Shown: positions 16,525 to 25,919, counted from the stretch's first letter. The stretch is 64,000 nt of DNA from Streptomyces diastatochromogenes (GCF_002242805.1 NZ_MCGQ01000016.1:248481-312480), one strand, 5' to 3'. Notes: generated from the letters alone by a model not told the origin. Numbers and translations are program-made.

Positions 16525-17091
16525 GTGCCCGTACCGATACGGCGTCTCTGTGTGGCGCTCACTCTGTGCTGCGCCCTGCTGGCCGGTTCCACCGCCTGCG
16601 GAAGCAGTGAGAAGACCAGTACGAAGGACAGTGCGCAGATAGCGGCCGTCGACGCCGCCACGCCCAGTCCGAGCACGTCGGCCGAGCGCCAGAAGTTCGC
16701 CAAGGCCCGGTTCGTGGCGAACGCGGGCCTCGCGGCCGGCGCCGTCTACCAGTGGATCGTCAAACCCTGGAAGGCGGGCAAGTTCAAGAAGGGCGCCAAG
16801 GGCCGCAAGCTGACCCTGGTCAAGGCCGGCCTGGCCGGCGGCTTCGCCTACAACCGGCTCAAGGCGGCCAAGAAGAACGCCCAGGGCGACCCGCTGCTCT
16901 CCAAGGCCCTCGCACCGCTCACCGCGGGCATCGAGAGCCTGAAGAGCCTGCCGTCCAAGCTGCGCAGCGGCGACGAGGGCGCGGCCGGTGTCTTCGACGA
17001 CATCATCAACAAGGTCAAGGACGCGGGCCAGAGCGCCGGCGCCCCGGTCAAGGACCAGGTGCCCTCGGCCTCCCAGCTGAGCGGCGGCTAG
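16525..17091 (+). CDS. Putative secreted lipoprotein
   Basis: A protein of 188 residues starting at GTG 16525. The signal peptide has a type II lipobox (LLAGSTAC, Cys at residue 25). A Ser/Thr-rich linker follows, then a basic helical domain (KARFVANAGLAAGAVYQWIV, KAGKFKKGAKGRKLTLVKAG) and a short acidic amphipathic segment. No enzymatic motif is visible. It should be lipid-anchored on the outer membrane face. The 3' end overlaps the convergent LLM oxidoreductase gene by 4 bp. The preceding 178 bp hold Pro/Gly-rich imperfect repeats without a supportable ORF. Confidence 0.75.
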   Translation: MPVPIRRLCVALTLCCALLAGSTACGSSEKTSTKDSAQIAAVDAATPSPSTSAERQKFAKARFVANAGLAAGAVYQWIVKPWKAGKFKKGAKGRKLTLVKAGLAGGFAYNRLKAAKKNAQGDPLLSKALAPLTAGIESLKSLPSKLRSGDEGAAGVFDDIINKVKDAGQSAGAPVKDQVPSASQLSGG

Positions 17092-18098
17092 GCGTTCAGC
17101 TCCGCCAGCACCCGGAGGGTGAGCGGGTCCGGTGACAGGGCCAGCAGGTCCGTCACCGGACCCTTGCGCCACAACTCCAGCCGCTCGGCGATGCGTTCAC
17201 GCGGTCCGACCAGGGAGATCTCGTCGGCGAACGCGTCCGGCACGGCCAGCACGGCCTCCTCGCGGCGCCCGGCCAGGAACAGCTCCTGGATCCGCCGGGC
17301 CTCCTCCTCGTACCCCATGCGCGCCATCAGATCGGCGTGGAAGTTGCGGGCCGCGTGACCCATCCCGCCGATGTAGAAGCCGAGCATGGCCTTGACGGGC
17401 AGCAGCCCCTCGGCGACGTCGTCGCACACCTTCACCCGCGCCATCGGCGCCACCAGGAACCCCTCGGGCAACTCCCGCACCGCGTCCCCGTACACCTCGG
17501 GCCGGCTGGGCGCCCAGTACAGCGGCAGCCAGCCGTCGGCGATCCGGGCCGTCTGCGCCACGTTCTTGGGGCCCTCCGCGCCCAGCAGAACGGGCAGGCC
17601 GGAGCGCAGGGGATGGGTGATCGGCTTCAGCGGCTTGCCCAGACCCGTGCCGTCCGGCCCCAGGTACGGCAGCGGATGGAAGCGCCCCTCCGACCGCACC
17701 GGCGCCTCCCGCCGCAGCACCTGCCGTACGACGTCGACATACTCCCTGGTCGCGGTCAGCGGCGACTTCGGGAACGGACGGCCATACCAGCCCTCCACCA
17801 CCTGCGGCCCGGACAACCCCAGCCCCAGCATCATCCGTCCGCCGGAGAGGTGGTCCAGGGTGAGCGCGTGCATCGCGGTGGTGGTCGGCGAGCGGGCCGC
17901 CATCTGGGCAACGGCCGTACCCAGCATGATCGTTGAGGTCTGCGCGGCGATCCAGGTCAGCGGGGTGAAGGCGTCCGATCCCCAGGACTCGGCCGTCCAC
18001 ACGGAGTGGTAGCCGAGCCGCTCCGCTTCCTGCGCGAGGGGCACATGGTCCGTGGAAGGGCCGCGGCCCCAGTAGCCGAGCGCGAGACCGAGCCGCAT
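17088..18098 (-). CDS. LLM-class F420-dependent oxidoreductase
   Basis: A protein of 336 residues with the luciferase-like TIM-barrel pattern: MRLGLALGYWGRGPSTDHVP, AERLGYHSVWTAESWGSDAF, LDHLSGGRMMLGLGLSGPQV and VLLGAEGPKNVAQTARIADG. The overall arrangement resembles F420-dependent actinobacterial members rather than FMN luciferases. It would transfer hydride to or from an unknown carbonyl or alkene substrate. Monocistronic. Confidence 0.88.
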   Translation of the reverse strand: MRLGLALGYWGRGPSTDHVPLAQEAERLGYHSVWTAESWGSDAFTPLTWIAAQTSTIMLGTAVAQMAARSPTTTAMHALTLDHLSGGRMMLGLGLSGPQVVEGWYGRPFPKSPLTATREYVDVVRQVLRREAPVRSEGRFHPLPYLGPDGTGLGKPLKPITHPLRSGLPVLLGAEGPKNVAQTARIADGWLPLYWAPSRPEVYGDAVRELPEGFLVAPMARVKVCDDVAEGLLPVKAMLGFYIGGMGHAARNFHADLMARMGYEEEARRIQELFLAGRREEAVLAVPDAFADEISLVGPRERIAERLELWRKGPVTDLLALSPDPLTLRVLAELNA

Positions 18099-18150
18099 GC
18101 CTGCCTCCTGACGGTACGTCAGTTACTGCACGGGAGGCGACTGTACGGCA

Positions 18151-18182
18151 ACGGCCCCCCGCCCGGAAGGGCGAGGGGCCGT
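18151..18182 (-). terminator. Rho-independent-type hairpin
   Basis: ACGGCCCC and GGGGCCGT pair as the outer stem, and CGCCC with GGGCG form an inner stem around GGAA. It lies just past the stop (18203) of the minus-strand membrane protein and before the LLM gene start. There is no clear T-run, as is common in Streptomyces. Confidence 0.65.
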
Positions 18183-18202
18183 CGGCGACGTACGGGTGGG
18201 GC

Positions 18203-19042
18203 TCAGCCGCGCTGGATCCCGGAGGTGTCCTGGAGCACGCCACGGCGGCCGTCCTGGGTCTGCGCGATCAGCGCGGCACCGCGCTGCTCGACGGCCAAGT
18301 ACCAGGTGCCCGGCGCCAGTTCGGCAATCGGGGTCGGCGAGCCGTCCTCGGCGAACAGCTGCCGGGCCACCGGCACGGCGAACCAGAACGGCGAGAAGTC
18401 CGCACCGGCGGCCGGCTGCGGAGCCGGGGCGGCGGCACCCTGCGGGGCCGGGGCCGGCTGCTGCCCGAACGGCTGACCCGGCTGCGGCTGGGCACCGTAC
18501 GGCTGCTGCGGCTGGGCACCCGGGTAGCCGTAACCACCGGGCGGCTGGGCGCCGTACGGCTGCGGGGCGGCCGGCTTGGGAGCCGGGACCAGGCCCGCCT
18601 GCAGGGCGGGGACCAGGGGGGTGGCGATGGCGGCTGCGGCCATGATCAAGGCGGCGATGAGCGCGATGACCAGGCCCGTGCCGGCGCTCGGCCCCTTGTC
18701 GGAGGAGCTGCCGATGTTGTTCACGCCGCCGGACGGGTCGATGACGTTACCGAGAGCGCTCCATGCGGCGAAGACGGTGAACGCCACGCCGAACTGGCCG
18801 AGGTCCAGGCCCGCCACCTTGAGCGGCTGCGGCTTGGTCCGGGCGAAGACGACGAGCCCCGCACCGATGATCCCCGCCAGCACGACACTGAGCAGAACCG
18901 GTCCGCTTTCCCACAGGTTCGGGATGTCGAAGCCGTCCGGTAGATCGTCCGTGGAGTAGTTGTTGAGGAACGACGCGATGAACAGCAACACCGCTGCTCC
19001 GATCACCACGCCGTCGCCTCTAGTGAGGGAGCGGATATTCAC
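18203..19042 (-). CDS. Four-helix membrane protein with Pro/Gln-rich domain (DUF5336-like)
   Basis: The start is chosen as GTG 19042 behind AAGGA at about 9 nt; an upstream GTG at 19084 has no good site. The protein has 279 residues with four hydrophobic segments (VIGAAVLLFIASFL, VLLSVVLAGIIGAGLVVFA, FGVAFTVFAAWSAL, LVIALIAALIMAAAAIATPL). A low-complexity Pro/Gln/Gly/Tyr stretch (repeats like YGAQPQ) follows, then a C-terminal globular piece. Similar proteins are common in actinobacteria and have no assigned role. A hairpin terminator follows. Confidence 0.75.
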   Translation of the reverse strand: MNIRSLTRGDGVVIGAAVLLFIASFLNNYSTDDLPDGFDIPNLWESGPVLLSVVLAGIIGAGLVVFARTKPQPLKVAGLDLGQFGVAFTVFAAWSALGNVIDPSGGVNNIGSSSDKGPSAGTGLVIALIAALIMAAAAIATPLVPALQAGLVPAPKPAAPQPYGAQPPGGYGYPGAQPQQPYGAQPQPGQPFGQQPAPAPQGAAAPAPQPAAGADFSPFWFAVPVARQLFAEDGSPTPIAELAPGTWYLAVEQRGAALIAQTQDGRRGVLQDTSGIQRG

Positions 19043-19128
19043 TTCAGCAGGTCCTTCGTGAGTCGTCTCGTCGTCGGTAGACACTATCGTCCACAAGATC
19101 CCGCTGTCCGGCCGGTTCCGCCCGCCGG

Positions 19129-20094
19129 TCACGACTCGCGCAGGAAACTCACGATTCCCTCAGAGATCCCTTGCGCCGCCTTCTGCCGCCAGGCGCCGCT
19201 GGTCAGCAGTGCCGCGTCCTTGCTATCGCGCATGTTGCCGCACTCGATGAAGACCTTGGGAACCGTTGACAGATTGAGACCGCCCAGGTCCTGACGTGTG
19301 ACGAGACCGGTACCTTTGCCTACGTAGTTGGAGGGCGGCTCACCAGTGACCCGGAGGAAGTTGCCCGCGACGCGTTCGCCGAGGTCGCGCGAGGAGGCGA
19401 CGATCGGGCGGGTGTCGGCGGCGCCCGCGTGCACGGACGCCGGGAGGATGACGTGGAAGCCGCGGTTGCCCTCCGCCGAGCCGTCGGCGTGGAGGGAGAT
19501 GGCGGCGTCCGCGTGCGCCGTGTTGCCGATCCGGGCCCGCTCGTCGACGCAGGGCCCCCACGGCGGGGAGTCCCCGTCGTGCGTCAACTTCACCGTGGCG
19601 CCCTGCTGTTCCAGGATCGTGCGCAGCCGGTGGGCCACGTCCAGCGTGAACCGGGCCTCCGTGTAGCCCGAGTTGGTGGACGTGCCGGTGGTGTCGCACT
19701 CCTTCTTGTTCGTGCCGATGTCCACCTGGCGGTTGATCTCGGCCGCGTGGGAGAAGTTGCCCGGGTTGTGGCCCGGGTCGATGACGACGACCTTGCCCTT
19801 GAGGGGGCCGGAGGCGGCGGGGGCGGACGTGGTGGGCGTCGGGCTCGCCTGCTTGGCGTCGTCGGTCGCGGGCGCCGACCAGGGCTTGGCCGTGCTGGGC
19901 GAGGCGGCGGAGGTATGCGCGCCCGCGCTGTCCGAGCCGCCTGAACCGCCCGAACCTCCGGACCCGCCCACCGCCTCGTACACCAGCCAGCCCAGCAGCG
20001 CACCGGGTACGAGCGCGGCGAGCGCGACGGTCAGCGGCCCGCGCCGGGGCCGGCGGGGCTGCGGGGGATCGAAGTCCGGGCCTACGTACGACAC
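19129..20094 (-). CDS. N-acetylmuramoyl-L-alanine amidase (Amidase_3)
   Basis: 321 residues from GTG 20094. A basic N-terminus and membrane helix (VALAALVPGALLGWLVYEAV) precede a Gly/Ser and Ala/Thr/Pro-rich linker and an Amidase_3 domain. Zinc-ligand motifs are VVVIDPGHNPGN (His), the Glu in TEARFTLDVAHRL, DAAISLHADGS (His), and the catalytic Glu in VFIECGNMRD. It would cleave the amide bond between MurNAc and the stem peptide outside the membrane. NTAHADAAISLHAD is the typical amidase core. Confidence 0.9.
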   Translation of the reverse strand: MSYVGPDFDPPQPRRPRRGPLTVALAALVPGALLGWLVYEAVGGSGGSGGSGGSDSAGAHTSAASPSTAKPWSAPATDDAKQASPTPTTSAPAASGPLKGKVVVIDPGHNPGNFSHAAEINRQVDIGTNKKECDTTGTSTNSGYTEARFTLDVAHRLRTILEQQGATVKLTHDGDSPPWGPCVDERARIGNTAHADAAISLHADGSAEGNRGFHVILPASVHAGAADTRPIVASSRDLGERVAGNFLRVTGEPPSNYVGKGTGLVTRQDLGGLNLSTVPKVFIECGNMRDSKDAALLTSGAWRQKAAQGISEGIVSFLRES

Positions 20095-20203
20095 GCCTGC
20101 CACCCTAGCGGCCGCACAGGTCCCGCACATGGCAGAGAGGGCCGGGCGGGTGGCCGGGCCGAGGACGACGGCGGCCGGCCCTCGGGAAACTGTGAGAACC
20201 GCC

Positions 20204-20374
20204 TCAGAAACTGTCGACGATCAGCCACCCGGCGACCCCGAGCACGACCAGGTACAAGCCGATACCGATGGCCCGGCCCACCCCCTTGCGTCCGCTGCCC
20301 TGGAGGACGGTGCCGAGGATGCCGACGAGCGGCGCCCCGAAGACGATCAGCAGGAGTCCGATCAGGAACTGCAC
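20204..20374 (-). CDS. Small two-helix membrane protein
   Basis: About 56 residues from GTG 20374 behind GGGGGTGGGG; GTG 20398 is an alternative. Two hydrophobic segments (FLIGLLLIVFGAPLVGILGT and IGIGLYLVVLGVAGWLIV) are separated by a short basic loop (SGRKGVGR). Function unknown. It lies between the amidase and a methyltransferase on the same strand. Confidence 0.6.
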   Translation of the reverse strand: MQFLIGLLLIVFGAPLVGILGTVLQGSGRKGVGRAIGIGLYLVVLGVAGWLIVDSF

Positions 20375-20425
20375 AGCCCCACCCCCGTTGCGGACCACTC
20401 CCCGGTGATCCGAGCTGAGCGTAGG

Positions 20426-21082
20426 TCAGATCCCCGCCCCGGTCCGCCGCAGCACGCGCAACGATCCGGTGACGGAGATCTCCGTGAACGCGCCCGACTC
20501 CAGCGCGCGCAGATAGACGCGGTACGGCGCCTGGCCGGTGAACTCGTCCTCGGGGTCCGGGAAGACGTCGTGGATGACGAGCAGACCGCCCTCGGCGACA
20601 TGAGGGGCCCAGCCCTCGTAGTCGGCGGTCGCGTGCTCGTCGGTGTGACCGCCGTCGACGAAGACGAGGCCGAGCGGGGAGTTCCAGATCGCCGCGATCT
20701 GCGGGGACCGGCCGACGAGGGCGACCACGTGCTCCTCCAGGCCCGCCTGGTGCAGGGTCCGGCGGAAGGTCGGCAGCGTGTCCATCAGGCCGATCTCGGG
20801 GTCGACGGTCTCCGGGTCGTGGTAGTCCCAGCCCGGCTGCTGCTCCTCGCTGCCCCGGTGGTGGTCGACGGTGAGCGCGGTGACGCCGCTCTGCCGGGCC
20901 GCGTCGGCGAACAGGATGGTGGACCGCCCGCAGTACGTCCCGACCTCCAGCAACGGCAGCCCCAGCCGCCCCGCCTCCACCGCCGCCGCGTACAGCGCCA
21001 GCCCCTCGTCCACGGGCATGAACCCCTTGGCGGCCTCGAACGCGGCCAGGATCTCGGGCTTGGGTGCGGCGGGGCCGGGCAT
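20426..21082 (-). CDS. Class I SAM-dependent methyltransferase (Methyltransf_24-like)
   Basis: 218 residues from ATG 21082 behind GAAAGGCG. LPLLEVGTYCGRSTILFADA is the SAM motif I, TALTVDHH the motif II acidic strand, and LGLVFVDGGHTDEHATADYE the family's cation/catalytic region. It resembles cephalosporin-hydroxylase/CmcI-like and catechol-O-methyltransferase-like families. The acceptor is unknown. It is separated from the MFS gene by a region with a dispersed repeat. Confidence 0.85.
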   Translation of the reverse strand: MPGPAAPKPEILAAFEAAKGFMPVDEGLALYAAAVEAGRLGLPLLEVGTYCGRSTILFADAARQSGVTALTVDHHRGSEEQQPGWDYHDPETVDPEIGLMDTLPTFRRTLHQAGLEEHVVALVGRSPQIAAIWNSPLGLVFVDGGHTDEHATADYEGWAPHVAEGGLLVIHDVFPDPEDEFTGQAPYRVYLRALESGAFTEISVTGSLRVLRRTGAGI

Positions 21083-21162
21083 GGGGCGCCTTTCGGTCGT
21101 ACGACTGTTTGGGCGCCCATGCTGCCGCACCCCCGGCCACTTATGTGACAGGGGGTGCGTTC

Positions 21163-21223
21163 CGAAGGGGCGCGGGGCTGTGTCGATATGCGGCTCCGCC
21201 GCGCGGGCGCGACAAGCCACGAC
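21163..21223. repeat. Dispersed Streptomyces-type intergenic repeat, copy 2 (longer form)
   Basis: It begins AAGGGGCGCGGGG and ends GCGACAAGCCACGACG, enclosing the palindromic insert CGGCTCCGCCGCGCG. The outer parts match copies at 48-97 and 46662-46697. It lies between the methyltransferase and MFS genes. Confidence 0.6.
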
Positions 21224-21262
21224 GAAGCCGCAGCCGCCAGACGCCAGATCCCCCCCCGAGCT

Positions 21263-23005
21263 CTACGCGCTCACAGTCTCCCCAGGCAACGAAAGATCCA
21301 GCTCGACAGCCCGCTCCTCCCCGGAATGCGTGGCAGAAGAAGCAAGCGGCCCATGGCCGGAGGCCTTCGCGGCCAGCACATACGCCCCCTGAGCCGGAAC
21401 GGCCACCGCATAGCTACCGTCCTCGTCGGAGACGGCCGCACCCGCCTGGCGGCCCCGGTGGTCGATCAGGGTGACCTTGGCGCGGGCGACGGGGGTGCCG
21501 CCGGCATCCAGAACCCGCCCCCGGAAGCCCCGCAGCAACTCCTCGGCCCGTTCCAGCACAGCGTCCTCCTCGCTGCTCACCCGCAGCTGCGTGTGCTGAG
21601 CAGGCCGCCCGGCCTTCGGCAGGAAGATCGCCAGCAGCAGACCCACCGCCACCGCACCCGTGGCGATCAGGAAGGACACATGGAAGCCGTGCATGGTCGG
21701 GATCTCGACCCCGCCCACGTTGTTCGCCGTGTTGGCCAGCACCATGCCGATGACGGCGCTGGAGACGGACGTACCGATGGACCGCATCAGGGTGTTCAGA
21801 CCGTTCGCCGCGCCGGTCTCCGAGGCCGGGACCGCGCCGACGATCAGCGCGGGCAGCGAGGAGTAGGCGAGGCCGATGCCGGCGCCGAGGACGACGGAGG
21901 TGACGATGGTCTGCCAGGCCGCGTCCATCAGGCCGAGGCCGCCGCCGTAGCCGATCGCGATGATCAGCATGCCGATGATGAGGGTGGTCTTCGGGCCGTA
22001 CCGGGCGGACAGGCGGGCGTACACCGGCGCCGTGAACATCATCGTCAGGCCCAGCGGGGCCACGCACAGGCCCGCGACGACCATGGACTGGCCGAGGCCG
22101 TAGCCGGTGGCCTTCGGCAGCTGGAGCAGCTGGGGCAGGACGAGCGAGACGACGTAGAAGCTGACGCCGACCATGATCGAGGCGAGGTTGGTGAGCAGCA
22201 CCTCGCGGCGGGCGGTGGTGCGCAGGTCGACCAGGGGCGCCTGGACGCGCAGCTCGTACAGGCCCCACAGGACGAGCACGACGAGGGACGCGGCGAACAT
22301 GCCGAGCGTCGTACCGGAGGACCAGCCCCAGTCGCTGCCCTTGGTGATGGGCAGCAGGAGCAGCACCAGGCCCGTGGACAGGCCTATCGCGCCCAGCAGA
22401 TCGAAGGAGCCCTCGGCGCGCATCGGGGACTCCGGTACGACGAGGAGGGTGAGCACGATGGAGAGGACGCCGAGGCCGGCGGCGCCGTAGAACAGGGCGT
22501 GCCAGTTGGTGTGCTGGGCGACGAGGGCCGCGGCGGGCAGGGCGAGGCCGCCGCCGACGCCGATCGAGGAGCTCATCAGGGCCATGGCCGAGCCGAGCTT
22601 CTCGCGCGGCAGCATGTCCCGCATCAGGCCGATGCCGAGCGGGATCGCGCCCATGGCGAAGCCCTGGAGGGTGCGGCCGACGATCATCGTGAGCAGCTGG
22701 CTGGTGAGCGCGCTGACCAGGGCGCCGACCACCATCACGGCGAGGCTGAGGATCAGCATGCGCCGCTTGCCGTAGAGGTCGCCGAGCCGGCCCATGATCG
22801 GGGTGGCCACGGCGCCGGACAGCAGGGTCGAGGTGAGGACCCAGGTGGCGTTGCTGGGGGCGGTGTCCAGCAGCTGCGGCAGGTCCTTGATGACCGGTAC
22901 CAGCAGCGTCTGCATCACCGCGACCACGATGCCCGCGAAGGCGAGCACCGGGACCACGGCTCCGCCGGCCTTCCGGTCAGGCTGGTCGGTCGTCGTGTGC
23001 GTCAT
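21263..23005 (-). CDS. MFS transporter (DHA2-like) fused to a carboxypeptidase-regulatory-like domain
   Basis: 580 residues from ATG 23005 behind GGGAGG. About 14 membrane segments occupy residues 15-470, with MFS motif A GRLGDLYGKRRM and motif C-like GIGVGGGLALPAA, as in multidrug exporters. An acidic linker (SSEEDAVLERAEELLRGFRG) leads into a roughly 75-residue Ig-like carboxypeptidase-regulatory domain (GRVLDAGGTPVARAKVTLID, GSYAVAVP). The added domain is unusual for an exporter. Because an even helix number puts it inside the cell, it is not an exported binding domain. The gene diverges from the thiolase gene. Confidence 0.88.
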   Translation of the reverse strand: MTHTTTDQPDRKAGGAVVPVLAFAGIVVAVMQTLLVPVIKDLPQLLDTAPSNATWVLTSTLLSGAVATPIMGRLGDLYGKRRMLILSLAVMVVGALVSALTSQLLTMIVGRTLQGFAMGAIPLGIGLMRDMLPREKLGSAMALMSSSIGVGGGLALPAAALVAQHTNWHALFYGAAGLGVLSIVLTLLVVPESPMRAEGSFDLLGAIGLSTGLVLLLLPITKGSDWGWSSGTTLGMFAASLVVLVLWGLYELRVQAPLVDLRTTARREVLLTNLASIMVGVSFYVVSLVLPQLLQLPKATGYGLGQSMVVAGLCVAPLGLTMMFTAPVYARLSARYGPKTTLIIGMLIIAIGYGGGLGLMDAAWQTIVTSVVLGAGIGLAYSSLPALIVGAVPASETGAANGLNTLMRSIGTSVSSAVIGMVLANTANNVGGVEIPTMHGFHVSFLIATGAVAVGLLLAIFLPKAGRPAQHTQLRVSSEEDAVLERAEELLRGFRGRVLDAGGTPVARAKVTLIDHRGRQAGAAVSDEDGSYAVAVPAQGAYVLAAKASGHGPLASSATHSGEERAVELDLSLPGETVSA

Positions 23006-23141
23006 TGAGTGAGGCCTCCCGCGTGACATAAGTGCTGGCTAAACCTCGTATGCACAGGCAACTATTCCGTTGCTTCGGGCCTCTAATAAATCCTTGACCG
23101 ATCCATGGGTTTCTGATCTGTTGTCAGGTCTGGTGTGTTAG

Positions 23142-23155
23142 TGGAACACGTTCTA
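23142..23155. promoter_or_regulatory. KstR-type operator upstream of the lipid-transfer thiolase
   Basis: TGGAACACGTTCTA matches TNNAACNNGTTNNA exactly and ends 12 bp before the thiolase start codon. It could also affect the divergent MFS gene, whose start is 137 bp away. Confidence 0.7.
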
Positions 23156-23167
23156 CTCTGGCGCGCC

Positions 23168-24355
23168 ATGAAGGCCTATGTCGCCGGGGTCGGGATGACC
23201 CGCTTCGAGAAGCCCGAGACCCGGGAATGGCAGTACTGGGACATGGTGCGGGAGGCGGGGAGTGCGGCGCTCGCCGACGCCGGGGTCGCGTACACCGAGG
23301 TGGAACAGGTTCCCGTCGGCTACTGCTTCCAGCCCTCGACCGCCGGCCAGCGCGCCGCCTACGAACTCGGTCTGACCGGCATCCCCGTCTACAACGTCAA
23401 CAACAACTGCGCGACCGGCGCCACCGCGCTGATGCTGGCCCGGCAGCTGGTCGAGGGCGGGGCGGCCGACTGCGTCCTGGCGCTGGGCTTCGAGAAGATG
23501 AAGAGGGGGGCGCTCGGGGGAGGGGCGGACGGGGGCGACTTCTCGACGTCCCCTGTCGCCCGGCACTACGGGATCATGGCCGCCCGGCACGGCTTCGAGA
23601 TGACCCCGCCGACCGCGCAGATCTTCGGTGACGCGGCCCGCGAGCACATGGAGAGGTACGGCACCACCGAGGCCCAGCTCGCCGCGGTCGCCGCCAAGAA
23701 CCACCGCCACTCGGCGCACAACCCCTACGCCCAGTTCCGCGACGTGTACGACGTCGACGACATCCTGGCCGCGCGCATGGTGCACCGGCCGCTGACCAAG
23801 CTGCAGTGCTCGCCGACCTCGGACGGCGCGGCGGCGGCCGTGGTGGTGTCGGAGCGGTTCGCCGCGGAGCGCGCGCTGACCGGCCTGGTCGAGATCGCCG
23901 GGCAGGCCATGACCACCGACACCGAGGAGTCCTTCACGTCCGGCTCGTGCGTCGACGTCGTCGGACAGCCGATGTCCCGCGAGGCGGCACGGCAGGCGTA
24001 CGAGCGGGCCGGGCTCGGCATCGAGGACGTGGACGTCGTGGAGCTGCACGACTGCTTCTCCGTCAACGAACTGCTGACGTACGAGGCGCTCGGCATGTGT
24101 CCCGTCGGCGAGTCCGGCAAGCTCGTGGAGTCCGGGGCGACGACGTACGGGGGCCGCTGGGTGGTGAACCCGTCCGGCGGGCTGATCTCCAAGGGCCACC
24201 CGCTGGGCGCGACCGGCCTCGCCCAGGCCGCCGAGTTGGTCTGGCAGCTGCGCGGCGAGGCGGGGGAGCGGCAGGTGCCCGGAGCCCGGGTGGGCCTCGC
24301 CCACAACATCGGGCTCGGCGGGGCGGCGGTGGTGACGCTGCTGCGGGCGGTCTAG
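23168..24355 (+). CDS. Thiolase / lipid-transfer protein (SCP-x type)
   Basis: 395 residues from ATG 23168. Nucleophile region YNVNNNCATGATALMLA (Cys), then DVVELHDCFSVNELLTYEAL and the C-terminal GGLISKGHPLGATGLAQAAE with the catalytic His. These fit SCP-x thiolases and the Ltp-type thiolases or aldolases of steroid side-chain degradation. It would cleave or retro-aldol a CoA ester. The KstR-type operator right upstream supports a steroid or branched-lipid role. The MFS exporter downstream is 64 bp away and may be co-transcribed. Confidence 0.9.
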   Translation: MKAYVAGVGMTRFEKPETREWQYWDMVREAGSAALADAGVAYTEVEQVPVGYCFQPSTAGQRAAYELGLTGIPVYNVNNNCATGATALMLARQLVEGGAADCVLALGFEKMKRGALGGGADGGDFSTSPVARHYGIMAARHGFEMTPPTAQIFGDAAREHMERYGTTEAQLAAVAAKNHRHSAHNPYAQFRDVYDVDDILAARMVHRPLTKLQCSPTSDGAAAAVVVSERFAAERALTGLVEIAGQAMTTDTEESFTSGSCVDVVGQPMSREAARQAYERAGLGIEDVDVVELHDCFSVNELLTYEALGMCPVGESGKLVESGATTYGGRWVVNPSGGLISKGHPLGATGLAQAAELVWQLRGEAGERQVPGARVGLAHNIGLGGAAVVTLLRAV

Positions 24356-24419
24356 GCCGTACGACCCAGAGGGCGGTGGTCCGAAATGCCGATGCAAGGA
24401 CCGTAACCGGGTTGAGAGC

Positions 24420-25868
24420 ATGACACCCATGCTGGAAGCCGCCGACACCCCTCCCCTCATATCCCGCCGCGTCACGCCTGCCACCTGGGTGGTGGTGGCG
24501 CTGGCCTGCGCCGGGCAGTTCCTGGTCGTGCTCGACGTGTCGGTGGTGAACGTCGCCCTGCCGTCGATGCGCACCGACCTCGGGCTGAGCGCGTCGGGCC
24601 TCCAGTGGGTGGTGAACGCGTACGCCATCGCCTTCGCCGGGTTCATGCTGCTCGGCGGGCGGGCCGGTGACCTCTACGGCCGCAAGCGGATGTTCCTCGT
24701 CGGGCTCGGCCTGTTCACGCTGGCCTCGCTGGCCGGCGGCATGGCCCAGGACGGCTGGCAGCTGCTGGTGGCGCGCGCCGTGCAGGGGCTGGGCGCGGCG
24801 GTGCTGGCGCCCTCGACGCTGACGCTGCTGACCGCCGCGGTGCCCGACGGTCCGGCCCGGGCCCGGGCCATCGCGACCTGGACCGCGGTGGGCGCCGGCG
24901 GCGGGGCCGCGGGCGGACTGGTCGGCGGGGCCCTGGTGGACGTGCTGTCCTGGCGGTGGGTGCTGCTGATCAACGTGCCCGTCGGCGCGGTGGTGCTCGC
25001 CGGCTCGCTGAGGTGGCTGGCGGAGAGCCGGGCGGGGGACGGGCGCCGGCTCGACCTGCCGGGCGCGGTGCTGGTGACGGCGGGTCTGGCGACGCTGGCG
25101 TACGGCATCTCGCAGACCGAGGCCGAGGGGTGGACGTCGGCGGCCACGCTGGTTCCGCTGGTCGCCGGGCTTGCGCTGGTCGGGCTGTTCCTCGCCGTCG
25201 AGGCCCGCACACCGGCCCCGCTGATGCCGCTCGGGCTGTTCCGGCTGCGCTCGGTGGCGTCGGCGAACGCGGCGATGTTCCTGAGCGGTTCGGCGATGTT
25301 CTGCATGTGGTTCTTCATGACGCTGTACGCGCAGAACGTGCTCGGGTACTCGCCGCTGCTCGCCGGACTCGCGCTGGTGCCCAGCTCCCTCGCGGTGGTG
25401 CTCGGCTCCAAGCTGGCGCCCCGCTTCCTGCCGGCGCTGGGCGCGCGCACCGTGGCCGTACTGGGGGCGCTGATCGCGGTCGCCGGGTTCGCCTGGCAGT
25501 CGACGATGACCGCGCACGGCGCCTACCCGACCTCCGTCATGGGCCCGGGGATCCTGATGATGCTGGGTGCCGGGCTCTCGGCGACGCCGCTGGCCGCGCT
25601 CGCCACGGCGGGGGCGGCGCCCTCGGACGCCGGGCTGGTGTCCGGTCTGGTCAACACCTCGCGCACGATGGGCGGTTCGCTGGGGCTCGCGGTGATGTCG
25701 ACGATCGCGGCGGCGCGTACGGCGCACACCGGGAGCGGCGTCGGGGCGGAGGCGCTGACCGAGGGGTACGCGCTGGCGTTCCGGGCCGGGACCGGGGTGC
25801 TGCTGGGCGGGGTGGTGCTGATGCTGCTGTGGCTGCCGAAGAAAATTTCCGCGAGTTCCGCGAACTGA
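24420..25868 (+). CDS. MFS exporter, DHA2 (14-helix) family
   Basis: 482 residues from ATG 24420. Fourteen hydrophobic segments; motif D1-like FLVVLDVSVVNVALPSMRTD; motif A GRAGDLYGRKRMFL; antiporter-type region AVGAGGGAAGGLVGGALVD. It uses the proton gradient to expel drugs or metabolites. Substrate unknown. It is followed, after 51 bp, by a sigma factor gene. Confidence 0.92.
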   Translation: MTPMLEAADTPPLISRRVTPATWVVVALACAGQFLVVLDVSVVNVALPSMRTDLGLSASGLQWVVNAYAIAFAGFMLLGGRAGDLYGRKRMFLVGLGLFTLASLAGGMAQDGWQLLVARAVQGLGAAVLAPSTLTLLTAAVPDGPARARAIATWTAVGAGGGAAGGLVGGALVDVLSWRWVLLINVPVGAVVLAGSLRWLAESRAGDGRRLDLPGAVLVTAGLATLAYGISQTEAEGWTSAATLVPLVAGLALVGLFLAVEARTPAPLMPLGLFRLRSVASANAAMFLSGSAMFCMWFFMTLYAQNVLGYSPLLAGLALVPSSLAVVLGSKLAPRFLPALGARTVAVLGALIAVAGFAWQSTMTAHGAYPTSVMGPGILMMLGAGLSATPLAALATAGAAPSDAGLVSGLVNTSRTMGGSLGLAVMSTIAAARTAHTGSGVGAEALTEGYALAFRAGTGVLLGGVVLMLLWLPKKISASSAN

Positions 25869-25919
25869 GGCAACGGTACGGGCGGCCCGTGGACTCCTTT
25901 TGACATCTAGGAGGTGCCC

